64,000 nucleotides of DNA from Haemophilus haemolyticus (GCF_003493605.1 NZ_QQKA01000001.1:186001-250000), one strand, 5' to 3'; positions 49,154-59,881 are shown, counted from the stretch's first letter. Numbers and translations: made by a program. The notes: generated by a model from the letters alone, not told the origin.

Positions 49154-49609
49154 TTAGAGAAATTTCAACCAGCTTTTAGTTGGATAAACCTTCTTAATAA
49201 GCGTGTCTAAAGAGAGTTTCCCCGCTCCCTGCGTAATTAAGATTAATAAAGTCACCACATAAATCAATGGTAATTTATAACCATTATCACATACGTTATA
49301 ACCTGAATCGGCGTGAATGCTATACCACGCGACAGAGATTAAAATCGTTAAACTTAATGCACTAAAACGTGTTAGCACCCCAAATATCAGCAAAAATGGG
49401 AAAATTAATTCTGATCCCATTGCAACGTGCCAATTAATATCAGCTGGAATAAGATTAAATGGAAAAGGAAAACGATCTTGTATTTCAGCGAACCAATTTT
49501 GTCCATTCCATTTTTCTAATCCTGCCTCAAAGAACTCCCACGCGAGAAAAAGGCGTAAAATCAATAAACTTACGCCACTGCCGATACCTTGCATCTTACA
49601 ATCCTTCAT
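49154..49609 (-). CDS. DoxX-family membrane protein of the hvf operon
   Basis: The 151-residue protein has about four membrane segments and the DoxX-family layout, with F-F-E-A-G-L-E-K-W near residue 31. The conserved H-A-D-S-G-Y-N-V block lies near 110. It is the first gene of the operon, 38 bases before hvfA. DoxX proteins are regular neighbours of MNIO/bufferin genes, perhaps with a redox or quinone-linked role in the membrane; its exact job is unknown. I start at the ATG at 49609 (M-K-D-C-K-M), with AAAGG upstream; a TTG at 49624 is less likely. Confidence 0.78.
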   Translation of the reverse strand: MKDCKMQGIGSGVSLLILRLFLAWEFFEAGLEKWNGQNWFAEIQDRFPFPFNLIPADINWHVAMGSELIFPFLLIFGVLTRFSALSLTILISVAWYSIHADSGYNVCDNGYKLPLIYVVTLLILITQGAGKLSLDTLIKKVYPTKSWLKFL

Positions 49610-49664
49610 TTTTTTACCTTTCAAATTTTCTCGCTTTTAAAGCGAAAAGTGTATTGAGTTACTT

Positions 49665-49673
49665 ATCTTACCA
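49665..49673 (-). promoter_or_regulatory. Possible extended -10 of the hvf operon
   Basis: On the minus strand TGGTAAGAT (TG-n-TAAGAT) lies 56 bases before the doxX start, without a good -35. A small hairpin (TCGCTTTTAAAGCGA, 49631-49645) lies between it and the ribosome site. An ECF-type promoter could not be excluded. Confidence 0.35.
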
Positions 49674-49816
49674 CACTAGGAAATATTACCCAGTTATTTA
49701 GTTAGTCGAAGATAAACCTTTTTTCTTACAAATTTTTTTGAAAAATTTTAACTATCAACAAAAATCGGGTAATATGCACACGAATTTTTAACCCCTTAAT
49801 TTGGAGTAAATCACTT

Positions 49817-50497
49817 ATGGCAATGAATAATATTCTCGGATTATTTGCCCATTCGCCTCTCAAACCGTTACAAAAACACTCTGAAAAAGTGACCGAATGT
49901 AGCGATCTTTTGATTCCTTTCTTTCAAACGACTTTCTCAAAAGATTGGGAACAAGCGGAAGAAAAACGCTTAGCAATTTCTCAATGTGAACGTGAGGCAG
50001 ATAGTTTAAAACGGGAAATTCGGTTGAAATTGCCACGTGGTTTATTCTTACCTATCGACCGAACTGATTTATTAGAATTAGTCACGCAACAAGATAAACT
50101 TGCCAATTATGCCAAAGATATTGCAGGCCGTATGATTGGACGACAATTTGGCATTCCAGAAGAAATGCAGGACGAGTTTTTGCATTATGTAAAACGAAGT
50201 TTAGATGCTATTCATCAAGCCCACCGAGTAATCGAAGAAATGGATAAGCTATTAGAAACAGGTTTTAAAGGTCGTGAACTCAAATTAGTCAATGATATGA
50301 TTCAAGAACTTGATTCAATTGAAGATGATACAGACCAAATGCAGATTAAATTGCGTAAAATGCTTTACACTATCGAAAGCCGTTATAATCCAATTGATGT
50401 AATGTTCTTATATAAAATTATTGAATGGGTTGGCGTTTTGGCTGACCAAGCACAACGTGTTGGCTCGCGTATAGAATTAATGCTCGCGCGTTCATAA
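49817..50497 (+). CDS. DUF47-family phosphate transport regulator (PhoU-like)
   Basis: The 226-residue helical protein (M-A-M-N-N-I-L-G-L-F) belongs to the DUF47/TIGR00153 family, distant relatives of PhoU that are regularly encoded with Pit transporters. Conserved acidic patches such as C-E-R-E-A-D near residue 55 and E-L-D-S-I-E-D-D-T-D near 172 are likely metal sites. It lies 24 bases before pit and probably controls it. Confidence 0.85.
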   Translation: MAMNNILGLFAHSPLKPLQKHSEKVTECSDLLIPFFQTTFSKDWEQAEEKRLAISQCEREADSLKREIRLKLPRGLFLPIDRTDLLELVTQQDKLANYAKDIAGRMIGRQFGIPEEMQDEFLHYVKRSLDAIHQAHRVIEEMDKLLETGFKGRELKLVNDMIQELDSIEDDTDQMQIKLRKMLYTIESRYNPIDVMFLYKIIEWVGVLADQAQRVGSRIELMLARS

Positions 50498-50521
50498 TCA
50501 ACAAAACATAGGAAATAAACT

Positions 50522-51784
50522 ATGGAAATTATTAGTCAATATGGTTCTTGGTTGGTGTGGATCACAGCAGCCTTTGGCTTTTTTATGGCATTCGGAATTG
50601 GAGCGAATGATGTCTCAAATTCAATGGGAACATCCGTAGGATCTGGTACTGTAACAGCCAAACAAGCAATTATTATCGCATTAATTTTTGAATCTGCTGG
50701 TGCCTATCTAGCTGGTGGTGAAGTAACAGAAACCATTAAAAGTGGTGTAATCGATCCAATGCAATTTGTCGATACGCCAGATATTTTAGCTCTAGGTATG
50801 CTTTCAACCTTATTTGCATCGGGTGCTTGGTTATTTATTGCAACCAAAATGGGATGGCCAGTTTCAGGGACTCATACGATCATTGGTGCAATTATTGGAT
50901 TTGCCTGTATTACGATTGGTCCTGGCGCAGTAGATTGGTCAAATATTGGCAGCATCGTTGGTAGCTGGTTCATCACGCCTGTCATCGCAGGAATTTTGGC
51001 TTATGCAATCTTTGCAAGTACGCAAAAACTTATTTTTGATACCGAACAGCCATTAAAAAATGCACAAAAATATGGTCCTTATTATATGGCGATTACCGTA
51101 TTTGTGCTTTGTATCGTAACAATGACAAAAGGTTTAAAACACGTTGGTTTAAATCTTTCAGGTAAAGAAACACTACTTATTTCACTTGTTATCAGCCTTA
51201 TTGGCATGCTATTTTTCCACTTCTATTTTAAAAGCAAAACCTTCACTCAATCAGCAAACAAAGGCACTTTTGGTGCAGTAGAAAAAGTCTTCAGTATTTT
51301 AATGTTATTAACCGCTTGTGCGATGGCTTTCGCTCATGGTTCAAATGATGTAGCCAATGCAATTGGTCCACTTTCAGCGGTTGTATCAATCGTTGAACAA
51401 GGCGGTAAAATTGTTTCAGGTGGAGCCTTAACTTGGTGGATTTTACCCTTAGGTGCATTAGGTATTGCTGTGGGCTTAATTACTATGGGACAAAAAGTGA
51501 TGGCGACTGTTGGATCTGGGATCACCGATTTAACCCCAAGCCGTGGCTTTGCTGCTCAATTTGCTACTGCGATGACCGTTGTCGTGGCATCAGGTACAGG
51601 CTTGCCGATCTCAACAACTCAAACTCTTGTTGGGGCAATTTTAGGTATCGGTTTTGCACGTGGTATCGCAGCACTCAATTTAACGGTTATCCGAAATATC
51701 ATTAGTTCTTGGATTGTCACATTACCAGCAGGTGCATTTTTCGCCATCATTATTTTCTATGTGCTAAGAACTATCTTTAATTAA
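50522..51784 (+). CDS. pit: Low-affinity inorganic phosphate transporter (PiT family)
   Basis: The 420-residue membrane protein has about ten hydrophobic segments and the two inverted PiT signatures. These are G-A-N-D-V-S-N-S-M-G-T near residue 27 and G-S-N-D-V-A-N-A-I-G-P near 275. It would import phosphate with protons or sodium. It forms an operon with the DUF47 gene, and an inverted uptake-signal pair ends it. Confidence 0.93.
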   Translation: MEIISQYGSWLVWITAAFGFFMAFGIGANDVSNSMGTSVGSGTVTAKQAIIIALIFESAGAYLAGGEVTETIKSGVIDPMQFVDTPDILALGMLSTLFASGAWLFIATKMGWPVSGTHTIIGAIIGFACITIGPGAVDWSNIGSIVGSWFITPVIAGILAYAIFASTQKLIFDTEQPLKNAQKYGPYYMAITVFVLCIVTMTKGLKHVGLNLSGKETLLISLVISLIGMLFFHFYFKSKTFTQSANKGTFGAVEKVFSILMLLTACAMAFAHGSNDVANAIGPLSAVVSIVEQGGKIVSGGALTWWILPLGALGIAVGLITMGQKVMATVGSGITDLTPSRGFAAQFATAMTVVVASGTGLPISTTQTLVGAILGIGFARGIAALNLTVIRNIISSWIVTLPAGAFFAIIIFYVLRTIFN

Positions 51785-51796
51785 TTGATCTCAATA

Positions 51797-51826
51797 AAAA
51801 GTGCGGTTAATTTTAACCGCACTTTT
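51797..51826 (+). terminator. Inverted uptake-signal pair after pit
   Basis: AAGTGCGGT (51799-51807) and ACCGCACTT (51816-51824) form a near-perfect hairpin with flanking A and T runs: AAAAAGTGCGGTTAA pairs with TTAACCGCACTTTT. Confidence 0.9.
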
Positions 51827-51849
51827 GTTGTGATGTTTAAGGGGAAAAA

Positions 51850-52461
51850 ATGAAAAAGATATACAAAGCCTTAATCTCATCTTTACTTTTAAGCACATCA
51901 ATAAATGTTGCTTATGCGGAAACCCAATATGTTACTGAAAATCTAAGCACGTTTTTACGTCGCGGTGCTGGCGAACAATTTAAAATTGCAGGTTCAATTC
52001 AAGCAGGCGAAGCGGTGAATGTATTAGATCGCCAAGGAAAATACACACTCATTCGCGACAATAAAAATCGTGAAGCTTGGATTTTAAATTCAGACTTAAG
52101 CAACACACCAAGTAGTAAAGAAGAAAATCCAAAATTAAAAGCTCAAGTTCAAGAATTAACCTTAAAACTTAGTCGTTTAGATAGCGATTGGCAACAACGT
52201 ACCGTCGAAATGCAGCGTCGAACCAAACAAGCTGAGCAACAAAGTGCGGATCTTTTAGAACAAAATTCTCAACTGAAACGTGAACTTGAAATGACCAAAA
52301 ATAAAAATCGTGATTTAGAAGCAATGCTTGATGCAGGTAAACGAGAAATTGCGATCCAATGGTTTATTTATGGCGGTTCAGTATTGGGCGTAGGCTTACT
52401 CTTCGGCTTGCTTATTCCTTATGTATTACCAAAGCGTCGCCGTCGCGATGGTTGGGCATAA
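51850..52461 (+). CDS. ygiM: SH3-domain membrane protein (TIGR04211, YgiM-like)
   Basis: The 203-residue protein has a signal peptide (about 1-24, ending A-Y-A), a bacterial SH3 domain (about 28-85, with L-R-R-G-A-G-E-Q-F), and a coiled coil (about 95-160). A C-terminal membrane segment (about 168-190) is followed by a basic end. This is the YgiM layout. It lies 6 bases before cca, the conserved neighbour in gammaproteobacteria. Its function is not known. Confidence 0.85.
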   Translation: MKKIYKALISSLLLSTSINVAYAETQYVTENLSTFLRRGAGEQFKIAGSIQAGEAVNVLDRQGKYTLIRDNKNREAWILNSDLSNTPSSKEENPKLKAQVQELTLKLSRLDSDWQQRTVEMQRRTKQAEQQSADLLEQNSQLKRELEMTKNKNRDLEAMLDAGKREIAIQWFIYGGSVLGVGLLFGLLIPYVLPKRRRRDGWA

Positions 52462-52467
52462 TCACAA

Positions 52468-53724
52468 ATGAAAATTTATTTAGTTGGTGGGGCTGTTCGC
52501 GATCAATTATTGGGGTTACCAGTAAAAGATCGTGATTGGATTGTGGTAGGCGCAGACCCCGCTACTCTACTCTCTCTCGGTTATCAACAAGTAGGCAAAG
52601 ATTTTCCAGTTTTTCTCAATCCTAAAACAAAAGAAGAATATGCGCTTGCCCGAACAGAACGTAAAGCTAGTGCAGGTTACACGGGCTTTATTTGTGATTT
52701 CTCCCCAACAATTACATTAGAACAAGATTTAATTCGACGAGATCTCACTATTAACGCCATGGCTCAAAGCGAAGACGGTGAAATTATCGATCCTTATGGC
52801 GGAAAACAAGATTTAGAAAATCGAATTTTACGCCATATTTCTCCCGCTTTTTCAGAAGATCCTTTACGAGTATTACGCGTAGCACGCTTTGCAGCCCGTT
52901 ATCATTCTCTCGGTTTTAAAATCGCATCGGAAACATTGGCTCTAATGGCAGAACTTGCCCAATCGGGAGAATTACAACATCTCACGGCGGAACGCGTTTG
53001 GCTAGAAACAGAAAAAGCCTTAAACGAAAAAAATCCTGAAATTTATTTTGAAACTTTACATAAAACAGGTGCATTAAGCGTTTTATTTCCTGAAATCGAT
53101 GCCCTTTATGGTGTGCCAAATCCTGTAAAACATCATCCCGAAGTGGACAGTTTTATTCATACCATGTTGGTATTAAAACAAACAGTTCATTTAACTGAAA
53201 ATAACCATAATCTAAACAAAAGTGCGGTTCGTTTTGCCGCCATTTGTCACGATCTTGGCAAAGCTCTTACGCCTCAAAATATTCTTCCCCATCATTACGG
53301 ACACGAGCAAGCTGGCATAAAACCGACTAGATCATTGTGCAAACGCTTGAAAGTCCCAAGTTATTTTCAAGAACTTGCAGAACTAACTTGTGAATTTCAC
53401 ACGCATATTCACAAAGCCTTTGAGCTTCGAGCTGAAACCGTCATAACGCTGTTTAATCGTTTTGATGTGTGGAGAAAACCTCAACGCTTTCAAGAATTTC
53501 TACAAGTCTGTCTAGCTGATACTCGAGGAAGAACAGGTTTTGAAAATAAAGACTATCCACAAATAGATTACATCAATCAATTATTACAAGCGGCAAATGA
53601 AGTAGATGTGCAACAAGTTATTGCAGATGGATTTGAGAAACAAGCAATCAGAAATGAATTGACGAGACGAAGAATCTTAGCAGTTAAACAAACAAAAGCG
53701 AATTACCAAAAAATTAACAAATAA
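52468..53724 (+). CDS. cca: CCA-adding tRNA nucleotidyltransferase with HD domain
   Basis: Cca adds or repairs the CCA end of tRNAs. The 418-residue protein has the nucleotidyltransferase signature L-V-G-G-A-V-R-D near residue 5, then the D-R-D-W catalytic pair. The R-R-D-L-T-I-N-A-M block lies near 90. The C-terminal HD phosphohydrolase domain (about 230-340, C-H-D-L-G-K-A) is intact. All tRNA genes in this window encode CCA, so its role here is mainly repair. Confidence 0.95.
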   Translation: MKIYLVGGAVRDQLLGLPVKDRDWIVVGADPATLLSLGYQQVGKDFPVFLNPKTKEEYALARTERKASAGYTGFICDFSPTITLEQDLIRRDLTINAMAQSEDGEIIDPYGGKQDLENRILRHISPAFSEDPLRVLRVARFAARYHSLGFKIASETLALMAELAQSGELQHLTAERVWLETEKALNEKNPEIYFETLHKTGALSVLFPEIDALYGVPNPVKHHPEVDSFIHTMLVLKQTVHLTENNHNLNKSAVRFAAICHDLGKALTPQNILPHHYGHEQAGIKPTRSLCKRLKVPSYFQELAELTCEFHTHIHKAFELRAETVITLFNRFDVWRKPQRFQEFLQVCLADTRGRTGFENKDYPQIDYINQLLQAANEVDVQQVIADGFEKQAIRNELTRRRILAVKQTKANYQKINK

Positions 53725-53779
53725 AAGTAACTTTACTCAATTAAACTAAATCCTTAAAATATGCGAGCTTATTGACTTG

Positions 53780-54409
53780 ATGAATAATATGAAAACGTTT
53801 AAATTTCTTACCGCACTTTTTGCCACTGCTATTCTAACCGCTTGTACATTAGATATGGATCGACCTACAAATGTGCAATATATTGATAAAACAGATGCGA
53901 TATGGCAGCAGCATTTACAACAGATTCAAAAAATTCAATCCTATCAAGCTAAAGGACAAATTGGTTATATCAGTCCTACAGAACGTTTTTCTAGCCGCTT
54001 TGAATGGCAATACCAAAATCCAAAATCTTATACGCTTAAACTCTATTCTTTAATCAGTAAATCTACCCTTTGGATTCAAATGCACCAAAGTGGGATGACA
54101 ATTTCAGATAATAACGGTAATCAACAATCTGCAGCCAATGCCAAACTACTATTACAAGAGATCATTGGCATGGATGTGCCATTAGAACATTTAGCTTATT
54201 GGTTGAAAGGCGAACCAGCAATTAATGCAGATTATCAAGTGGGTACCAACCATTTACTTGGTGCATTTACTTATCATGTGGATGGCTCTCAATGGACAGC
54301 AGATTATCTCACTTATCACTCAAACAATTCGATGCCTGAAAACATTCTGCTAAAAAATGACAGCACGAAACAAACTTTAAAAATTCGCGTGGATGAGTGG
54401 ATTTACTAA
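53780..54409 (+). CDS. lolB: Outer-membrane lipoprotein LolB
   Basis: LolB accepts lipoproteins from LolA and inserts them in the outer membrane. The 209-residue protein is itself a lipoprotein, with lipobox L-T-A-C near residue 21 and the LolA/LolB beta-barrel fold (Y-Q-A-K-G-Q-I-G-Y near 56, W-I-Q-M near 97). The ATG at 53780 is preferred over a TTG one codon earlier; an internal ATG three codons later is also possible. It overlaps ispE by one base (TAATG), the conserved lolB-ispE-prs order. Confidence 0.94.
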   Translation: MNNMKTFKFLTALFATAILTACTLDMDRPTNVQYIDKTDAIWQQHLQQIQKIQSYQAKGQIGYISPTERFSSRFEWQYQNPKSYTLKLYSLISKSTLWIQMHQSGMTISDNNGNQQSAANAKLLLQEIIGMDVPLEHLAYWLKGEPAINADYQVGTNHLLGAFTYHVDGSQWTADYLTYHSNNSMPENILLKNDSTKQTLKIRVDEWIY

Positions 54410-55362
54410 TGAATACATTAATGAAATCACATCAATTTTCTACCGCACTTTGTCAAAATACAACACAATCAAATGGGAAGTCATTGCGCTTCCCTAGCCC
54501 AGCCAAACTAAATTTATTTCTTTATATCAACGGAAAATTGCCGAACGGATACCACGAATTACAAACGCTTTTCCAATTTTTAGATTTCGGCGATTGGTTA
54601 GAAATTAGTATCCGTGAAGAAGATAATCAAATTGTTTTAACCCCAGAAATTCCAAATCTAAAAACAGAAGATAATCTAATTTATCGAGCTGCAAAACTTT
54701 TACAAGAAAAAGCCAATATTCAATTTGGTGCAAATATTCATTTAGATAAAATTCTTCCAATGGGAGGCGGTGTTGGTGGCGGTTCATCCAATGCAGCAAC
54801 CGCATTAGTCGCGTTAAATTATTTATGGCAAGCCAATTTATCCATTGATGAACTGGCAAAATTAGGATTAACTCTAGGCGCGGATGTGCCAATATTTGTA
54901 CATGGACAGGCTGCTTTTGCTGAAGGTGTCGGGGAAAAAATCACTTATTGTGAACCTACCGAAAAATGGTTTGTTGTATTAAAACCCGATGATTCCATAT
55001 CAACAGCTGTCATCTTTCAAGATCCAAATTTACCACGTAATACGCCGAAAAAATCCCTGGAACAACTTTTGAGTGAACCTTATAAAAACGATTGCGAAAA
55101 AGTTGTGGTAAATCATTATTCAAACGTTGAAAAAGCGTTAAACTGGTTGCTACAATATGCGCCGGCAAGATTAACAGGAACGGGAGCATGTGTTTTTGCT
55201 GAATTTGATAATGAAGCAGAAGCGCAAGCGGTATTTAGACAAAAACCAGAAGCATTTTTTGGCTTTGTTACGAAAGGACTCAATGTTTCTCCCTTGCACG
55301 CAATGTTGAAGCAGCTATCATCAATTCATATTCATCGACAATCTAAACCTGAGGTTTTATAA
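54409..55362 (+). CDS. ispE: 4-diphosphocytidyl-2-C-methyl-D-erythritol kinase
   Basis: IspE is a GHMP kinase of the MEP isoprenoid pathway. The ATP-binding motif [13 protein letters not shown] lies near residue 118, and P-A-K-L-N-L-F-L near 30 marks the substrate region. From M-N-T-L-M-K the protein is 317 residues, with an N-terminal extension of about 20 residues compared with E. coli. The real start could be the internal M-K-S-H. It is followed by prs after one base. Confidence 0.93.
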   Translation: MNTLMKSHQFSTALCQNTTQSNGKSLRFPSPAKLNLFLYINGKLPNGYHELQTLFQFLDFGDWLEISIREEDNQIVLTPEIPNLKTEDNLIYRAAKLLQEKANIQFGANIHLDKILPMGGGVGGGSSNAATALVALNYLWQANLSIDELAKLGLTLGADVPIFVHGQAAFAEGVGEKITYCEPTEKWFVVLKPDDSISTAVIFQDPNLPRNTPKKSLEQLLSEPYKNDCEKVVVNHYSNVEKALNWLLQYAPARLTGTGACVFAEFDNEAEAQAVFRQKPEAFFGFVTKGLNVSPLHAMLKQLSSIHIHRQSKPEVL

Positions 55363-55363
55363 A

Positions 55364-56311
55364 ATGCCTGACATTAAACTCTTCGCGGGTAATGCAACAC
55401 CTGAACTTGCAAAACGTATTTCTGAACGTTTATATATTTCGCTAGGCGATGCGACTGTCGCACGTTTTAGCGATGGAGAAATTCAAGTTCAAATTAATGA
55501 AAATGTGCGTGGTGCGGATGTATTTATCATCCAATCAACTTGTGCGCCAACCAATGATAACTTAATGGAATTGATTGTGATGGTAGATGCGTTACGTCGA
55601 GCATCTGCTGGTCGTATTACTGCCGTCATTCCTTATTTCGGCTATGCTCGCCAAGATCGTCGTGTTCGTTCTGCTCGTGTACCAATTACTGCTAAAGTTG
55701 TAGCAGATTTACTTTCAACTGTTGGTATTGACCGCGTATTAACCTGCGACCTACACGCAGAACAAATCCAAGGTTTCTTTGATGTTCCCGTAGACAACGT
55801 ATTTGGTTCTCCAGTTTTAATTCACGATATTTTGAAAAAATCTGATCTTGAAAACCCAATCGTAGTTTCCCCAGATATTGGCGGTGTTGTACGTGCTCGT
55901 GCTGTGGCTAAATTATTAAACGATACGGATATGGCTATTATTGACAAACGTCGCCCTCGTGCAAACGTAGCACAAGTAATGCATATTATCGGTGATGTTG
56001 CAGACCGTGATTGTATTTTGGTGGATGATATGATTGATACTGGCGGTACGCTTTGTAAAGCGGCTGAAGCATTAAAAGAACGTGGTGCAAAACGTGTATT
56101 TGCTTATGCAACTCACGCCGTTTTCTCTGGTGCAGCAGCCAAAAACTTAGCCAGCGATGCCATTGATGAAGTTGTTGTTACCGATACTATTCCTCTATCA
56201 GAAGAAATGAAAGCAATCGGTAAAGTCCGTGTATTAACACTTTCTTCTATGTTAGCAGAAGCCATTCGCCGAATTAGCAACGAAGAATCTATTTCTGCGA
56301 TGTTTAACTAA
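55364..56311 (+). CDS. prs: Ribose-phosphate pyrophosphokinase
   Basis: Prs makes PRPP from ribose 5-phosphate and ATP for nucleotide, histidine and NAD synthesis. The 315-residue protein is highly conserved. It has Y-F-G-Y-A-R-Q-D-R near residue 94, C-D-L-H-A-E-Q near 128, and the PRPP-binding loop [10 protein letters not shown] near 220. Its codon use looks that of an abundant protein. An inverted uptake-signal pair follows. Confidence 0.97.
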   Translation: MPDIKLFAGNATPELAKRISERLYISLGDATVARFSDGEIQVQINENVRGADVFIIQSTCAPTNDNLMELIVMVDALRRASAGRITAVIPYFGYARQDRRVRSARVPITAKVVADLLSTVGIDRVLTCDLHAEQIQGFFDVPVDNVFGSPVLIHDILKKSDLENPIVVSPDIGGVVRARAVAKLLNDTDMAIIDKRRPRANVAQVMHIIGDVADRDCILVDDMIDTGGTLCKAAEALKERGAKRVFAYATHAVFSGAAAKNLASDAIDEVVVTDTIPLSEEMKAIGKVRVLTLSSMLAEAIRRISNEESISAMFN

Positions 56312-56330
56312 ATTAAAATTTCGATAAAAA

Positions 56331-56366
56331 ATACCGCACTTTTATCAGCTAAGTGCGGTATTTTTT
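56331..56366. terminator. Inverted uptake-signal pair between prs and tyrS
   Basis: ACCGCACTT (56333-56341) and AAGTGCGGT (56351-56359) are followed by a T run. They separate the convergent genes prs and tyrS and can stop both transcripts. Confidence 0.88.
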
Positions 56367-56374
56367 TACCTATT

Positions 56375-57562
56375 TTATTCAACCGTTACACGCGCAAATT
56401 TTCGTTTCCCCACTTGGTAAACATTTGTGCCTTTTGGTGCATTGTCTTTTACGTTATCGACTTTTTCTCCGTTGATTTTCACGCCGCCTTGTTGAGCAGA
56501 GCGAATTGCTTCTGAAGTGGAAGGAACAAGTCCCGCTTCTTTTAATAAAGTAGCTAAACCTATTTCGCCAGAAAACGTAAATTCAGGCATTTCATCAGGC
56601 ATTGCGCCTTTTTGGAAACGATTAATAAATTCTTGTTCTGCAGCGTTTGCTGCCTCTTCATTGTGGAAACGTGCAATTAATTCTTTTGCTAATAAGATTT
56701 TTACATCACGTGGATTTTTGCCGTTTTCTACTTCCGATTTTAATTGTGCAATTTCGCTTAATGGGCGGAATGAAAGAAGGTTATACCAATTCCACATGAG
56801 TTCATCGGAAATGGACATCACTTTACCGAACATATCGCTTGGTGCTTCTGTTACGCCGATATAGTTACCAAGTGATTTGGACATTTTTTTCTCGCCGTCT
56901 AAGCCAACGAGTAATGGAAGTGTAATTGCAACCTGTGGTTTTTTGCCTGCTGATTTTTGTAATTCACGGCCAACAAGTAAGTTGAATTTTTGATCTGTAC
57001 CGCCTAGTTCCACGTCTGCATCTAATGCAACAGAATCATAGCCTTGCAGTAATGGATAAATAAATTCATGGATGGCAATAGGTTGGTTATTGCCAAAGCG
57101 TTTTTTGAAGTCGTCACGTTCAAGCATACGCGCAACGGTGTAGTTGCTTGCAAGACGAATCATACCTTCCGTACCAAGTTTGCTTAACCATTCAGAGTTG
57201 AAGACGATTTTGGTTTTTTGTGGATCGAGAATTTTATAAATTTGCTCTTTATAGGTTTCAGCATTGCGCAATACATCTTCACGGCTAAGTGGAGGACGCG
57301 TGGCATTTTTGCCTGATGGATCGCCCACCATTCCAGTGAAATCACCAATTAAGAAATAGACTTCATGACCGAGTTGTTGAAATTGACGTAGTTTGTTTAA
57401 TACAACAGTATGCCCTAAATGAATATCTGGTGCGGTTGGATCGGCGCCTAATTTTACTTTTAATGGGCGATTTTCTTTCAGTTTTTCGATTAAATCCGCT
57501 TCTGAAAGGATTTCATCAGTACCGCGCTTTAGTTCCGCGAGAACGGTATTAATGTCAGTCAT
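56375..57562 (-). CDS. tyrS: Tyrosyl-tRNA synthetase
   Basis: TyrS charges tRNA-Tyr. The 395-residue class I enzyme has D-I-H-L-G-H near residue 46, the tyrosine/ATP block G-T-D-Q-K-F-N near 188, and K-M-S-K-S near 230. A C-terminal S4-like RNA-binding domain (about 335-395) follows. Its motifs place it in the TyrZ-like branch rather than with E. coli TyrS. A candidate small RNA ends 63 bases upstream. Confidence 0.94.
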   Translation of the reverse strand: MTDINTVLAELKRGTDEILSEADLIEKLKENRPLKVKLGADPTAPDIHLGHTVVLNKLRQFQQLGHEVYFLIGDFTGMVGDPSGKNATRPPLSREDVLRNAETYKEQIYKILDPQKTKIVFNSEWLSKLGTEGMIRLASNYTVARMLERDDFKKRFGNNQPIAIHEFIYPLLQGYDSVALDADVELGGTDQKFNLLVGRELQKSAGKKPQVAITLPLLVGLDGEKKMSKSLGNYIGVTEAPSDMFGKVMSISDELMWNWYNLLSFRPLSEIAQLKSEVENGKNPRDVKILLAKELIARFHNEEAANAAEQEFINRFQKGAMPDEMPEFTFSGEIGLATLLKEAGLVPSTSEAIRSAQQGGVKINGEKVDNVKDNAPKGTNVYQVGKRKFARVTVE

Positions 57563-57625
57563 TATTATTTCCTAATTATGTTTTTTGAAAGGTTTTATTA
57601 TAGGGATTCTTGGCAATTTGTGAAT

Positions 57626-57695
57626 AAAAAAAACGCCTATTTGTGGGGAAATAGGCGGGAATGTTGGAGTGATTATCTAATATTGTTGTTGGAAT
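57626..57695 (-). ncRNA. Candidate Fur-repressed small RNA, about 70 nt
   Basis: The 199-base gap between sfsA and tyrS holds a complete minus-strand small-RNA unit. From a start near 57695 the transcript is A- and C-rich and unstructured at the 5' end (a repeated C-A-T-T-C-C-A-A-C type motif). It closes with a perfect 9-base stem AAATAGGCG/CGCCTATTT (57634-57657) and eight U residues. The promoter carries a Fur box. An iron-responsive RNA called HrrF is described in nontypeable H. influenzae; this could be it, but I cannot confirm its position from memory. Confidence 0.7.
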
Positions 57696-57701
57696 GATTA
57701 G

Positions 57702-57730
57702 ATGATAATTGTTATCAATAACCTTGTCAA
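57702..57730 (-). promoter_or_regulatory. Promoter with Fur box for the candidate small RNA
   Basis: On the minus strand TTGACA (57725-57730) and TATCAT (57702-57707) stand 17 bases apart, a near-consensus promoter. The spacer and -10 contain GATAATTGTTATCAATAAC on the plus strand (57704-57722), which matches the 19-base Fur box at 14 positions. Repression under iron-replete conditions is therefore expected. Confidence 0.75.
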
Positions 57731-57761
57731 TAATTAAATGAAAATAATTCTCAAAAAAATA

Positions 57762-58478
57762 TTATTTTATATAAGGCATCGATTCTGTTAAGGAAAGTGC
57801 GGTGGGAATTCCATTAGAAATTTCAAATTTACCTGCATAAGCATAGGCTTCAACGCCTTGCTCCATTGCTTCTTTTAATAAGCGATCATATTCAGGATCG
57901 ATATATTCTGCGATTTTGAAACGATCAAAACCATTATGTAACCCAGCAAATAATACCACTGCGCGATGACCTTGTTTTTTCATTGCGAGTAATTCGCGGA
58001 CATGTTTTTGTCCACGCATAGTCACAGCATCGGGGAACATGCCTAAATTTCCTTTCACTAAAGTGATTGATTTCACTTCCACATAACAATCGGGTAAGCC
58101 TTCACCTTTCAGTAAGAAATCAATTCGGCTGTTTTCTTCGCCGTATTTCACTTCTGGATAAATTTCATCATACATTGCCAATTCTTTGATTTGCTTATTT
58201 TGCAGTGCTTCAAAGACAAGCTGATTGGAACGATGCGTATTGATACAGCAAAGTTGCCCATTCGCAAGTTGAGAGAGTTCCCAAGAATGGGGATATTTGC
58301 GGGTTTGGCTATCAGAATGTGAATACCAAATTGTGTCTCCTTTTTCACCGCAGCCAGTCATCGCACCTGTATTGGCGCAATGAATTGTCATCACATCACC
58401 AGTTGGTAGTTCAATATCCGCAAGAAAGCGTTTGTAACGACGAATTAATTTTGCCGATTGTAAAGCTGGAAGTTGCAT
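57762..58478 (-). CDS. sfsA: Sugar fermentation stimulation protein homologue
   Basis: The 238-residue protein matches SfsA, a family with an OB-fold N-terminus and a nuclease-like C-terminal domain. Blocks include K-R-F-L-A-D near residue 16, H-C-A-N-T-G-A-M near 33, R-I-D-F-L-L near 118, and Y-V-E-V-K-S-I near 132. The last has the E-x-K part of a PD-(D/E)xK site. Its cellular role is not settled. It lies 8 bases after the MATE pump gene. Confidence 0.9.
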   Translation of the reverse strand: MQLPALQSAKLIRRYKRFLADIELPTGDVMTIHCANTGAMTGCGEKGDTIWYSHSDSQTRKYPHSWELSQLANGQLCCINTHRSNQLVFEALQNKQIKELAMYDEIYPEVKYGEENSRIDFLLKGEGLPDCYVEVKSITLVKGNLGMFPDAVTMRGQKHVRELLAMKKQGHRAVVLFAGLHNGFDRFKIAEYIDPEYDRLLKEAMEQGVEAYAYAGKFEISNGIPTALSLTESMPYIK

Positions 58479-58486
58479 AAAGTTCC

Positions 58487-59881
58487 TTATTTGAGTTTTT
58501 CTAAACGTTGTAAAATGGCGCTGTCACTCATGGCTTGCATTTTTTTCATTCTCAAAGAAAGCAAGATTGCGGCGAAAGTGAGTGAGACCACAAAGGCAAT
58601 CCAGAAACCTTTTGCATCAATGTGTGGCACAAGCCAATCTGTACGGCCGAGTGTGTAACCCAGTGGCACACCAATTACCCAATAAGAGAAAAGGGTAATA
58701 TATAAAATAACTTTAGTATCTTTATAGCCCCGTAAAATGCCGCCAACCACCATTTGGACGGTGTCTGAAAATTGATAAAGTGCGGCAAATAATAATAAAT
58801 TTGCCGCCATGGCGATGACAATTTCATCGGTTACGAAAATAGAGGCAATTTCATAACGGAAGAAAATCGTAATTAATGCGGTAATGATTGTCACCGTTAG
58901 CCCTAATAATAATGCGGCATAGCTCATTTTTTTCGCATTTTGTGGAGAGCCAGAACCCAATGCTTGTCCGACTAAAATCGTTGTTGCCATACCAATTGAC
59001 AGGGGGAACATAAAAATGAAAGAGCTGGTATTCAATGTAATTTGATGGCTCGCCACAATGGTTGAGCCTAGCGGAGAAAGCATTAACGAAGTGAGGGCAA
59101 ATAACGCCACTTCACAACAAAGTGCAATAGCAATGGGCAAGCCTAAACGCAGTAGTTTTTTAAGCGTTTTGGGATTCGGCATTTCAATTAATTGGCTAAA
59201 TACTTTTAGCGAGCGTTCTTGAGTATTCGTGTAGGAATAGAACATCATCATTAAGCACATTGCCCAGTTCACAATCGCTGTCGCAATACCACAGCCCACT
59301 GCACCAAAAGCAGGCATGCCAAATTTTCCATAAATAAAAATGTAATTAAGCGGAATATTCAGCAGTAAACCTAAAAAGGTAATGACCATTGCAGGCTTGG
59401 TTTTGGCAATCCCATCATTTAAACAGCGAAAATTAATCAGCATCAAATAAGCAGGCAATCCCCACAACATCGCATGTAAATAATCACGTGCTAAATCTGA
59501 CATTTTGCTTTCCATTTGCATATATTGCAGCGGAATTTCACAGAAATAAATCAGCAAACCTAAAGGAATACTTACGCCTAACACAATCCAAATGCCTTGG
59601 CGAACTTGGTGGGCAATGCGATGGCGTTGGCCTGAACCGTTTAAATAAGAAATAGTCGGAGGCAGCGCTAATAATAAGCCTTGACCGAAAAGCACCAATG
59701 GCATCCAAATAGACGCGCCAACAGAAATGGCAGCCATATCAGTAGAACTTACTCGACCTGCCATAATGGTATCCGCTAATCCCATTGAGTTTTGTGCGAT
59801 TTGCGCTAACAAAATGGGTAAAGAAATTTTAATTAATTTTTTAATATCAGCGTGATATTGGGATAAAAGACGAAAATTCAT
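58487..59881 (-). CDS. norM: MATE-family multidrug efflux pump NorM
   Basis: The 464-residue membrane protein has twelve hydrophobic segments arranged as two related halves, with the MATE block [10 protein letters not shown] near residue 22 and G-Q-A-L-G-S-G near 308. It would export cationic drugs and dyes in exchange for sodium or protons. It is divergent from ribE, with only 42 bases between the starts. Confidence 0.92.
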   Translation of the reverse strand: MNFRLLSQYHADIKKLIKISLPILLAQIAQNSMGLADTIMAGRVSSTDMAAISVGASIWMPLVLFGQGLLLALPPTISYLNGSGQRHRIAHQVRQGIWIVLGVSIPLGLLIYFCEIPLQYMQMESKMSDLARDYLHAMLWGLPAYLMLINFRCLNDGIAKTKPAMVITFLGLLLNIPLNYIFIYGKFGMPAFGAVGCGIATAIVNWAMCLMMMFYSYTNTQERSLKVFSQLIEMPNPKTLKKLLRLGLPIAIALCCEVALFALTSLMLSPLGSTIVASHQITLNTSSFIFMFPLSIGMATTILVGQALGSGSPQNAKKMSYAALLLGLTVTIITALITIFFRYEIASIFVTDEIVIAMAANLLLFAALYQFSDTVQMVVGGILRGYKDTKVILYITLFSYWVIGVPLGYTLGRTDWLVPHIDAKGFWIAFVVSLTFAAILLSLRMKKMQAMSDSAILQRLEKLK

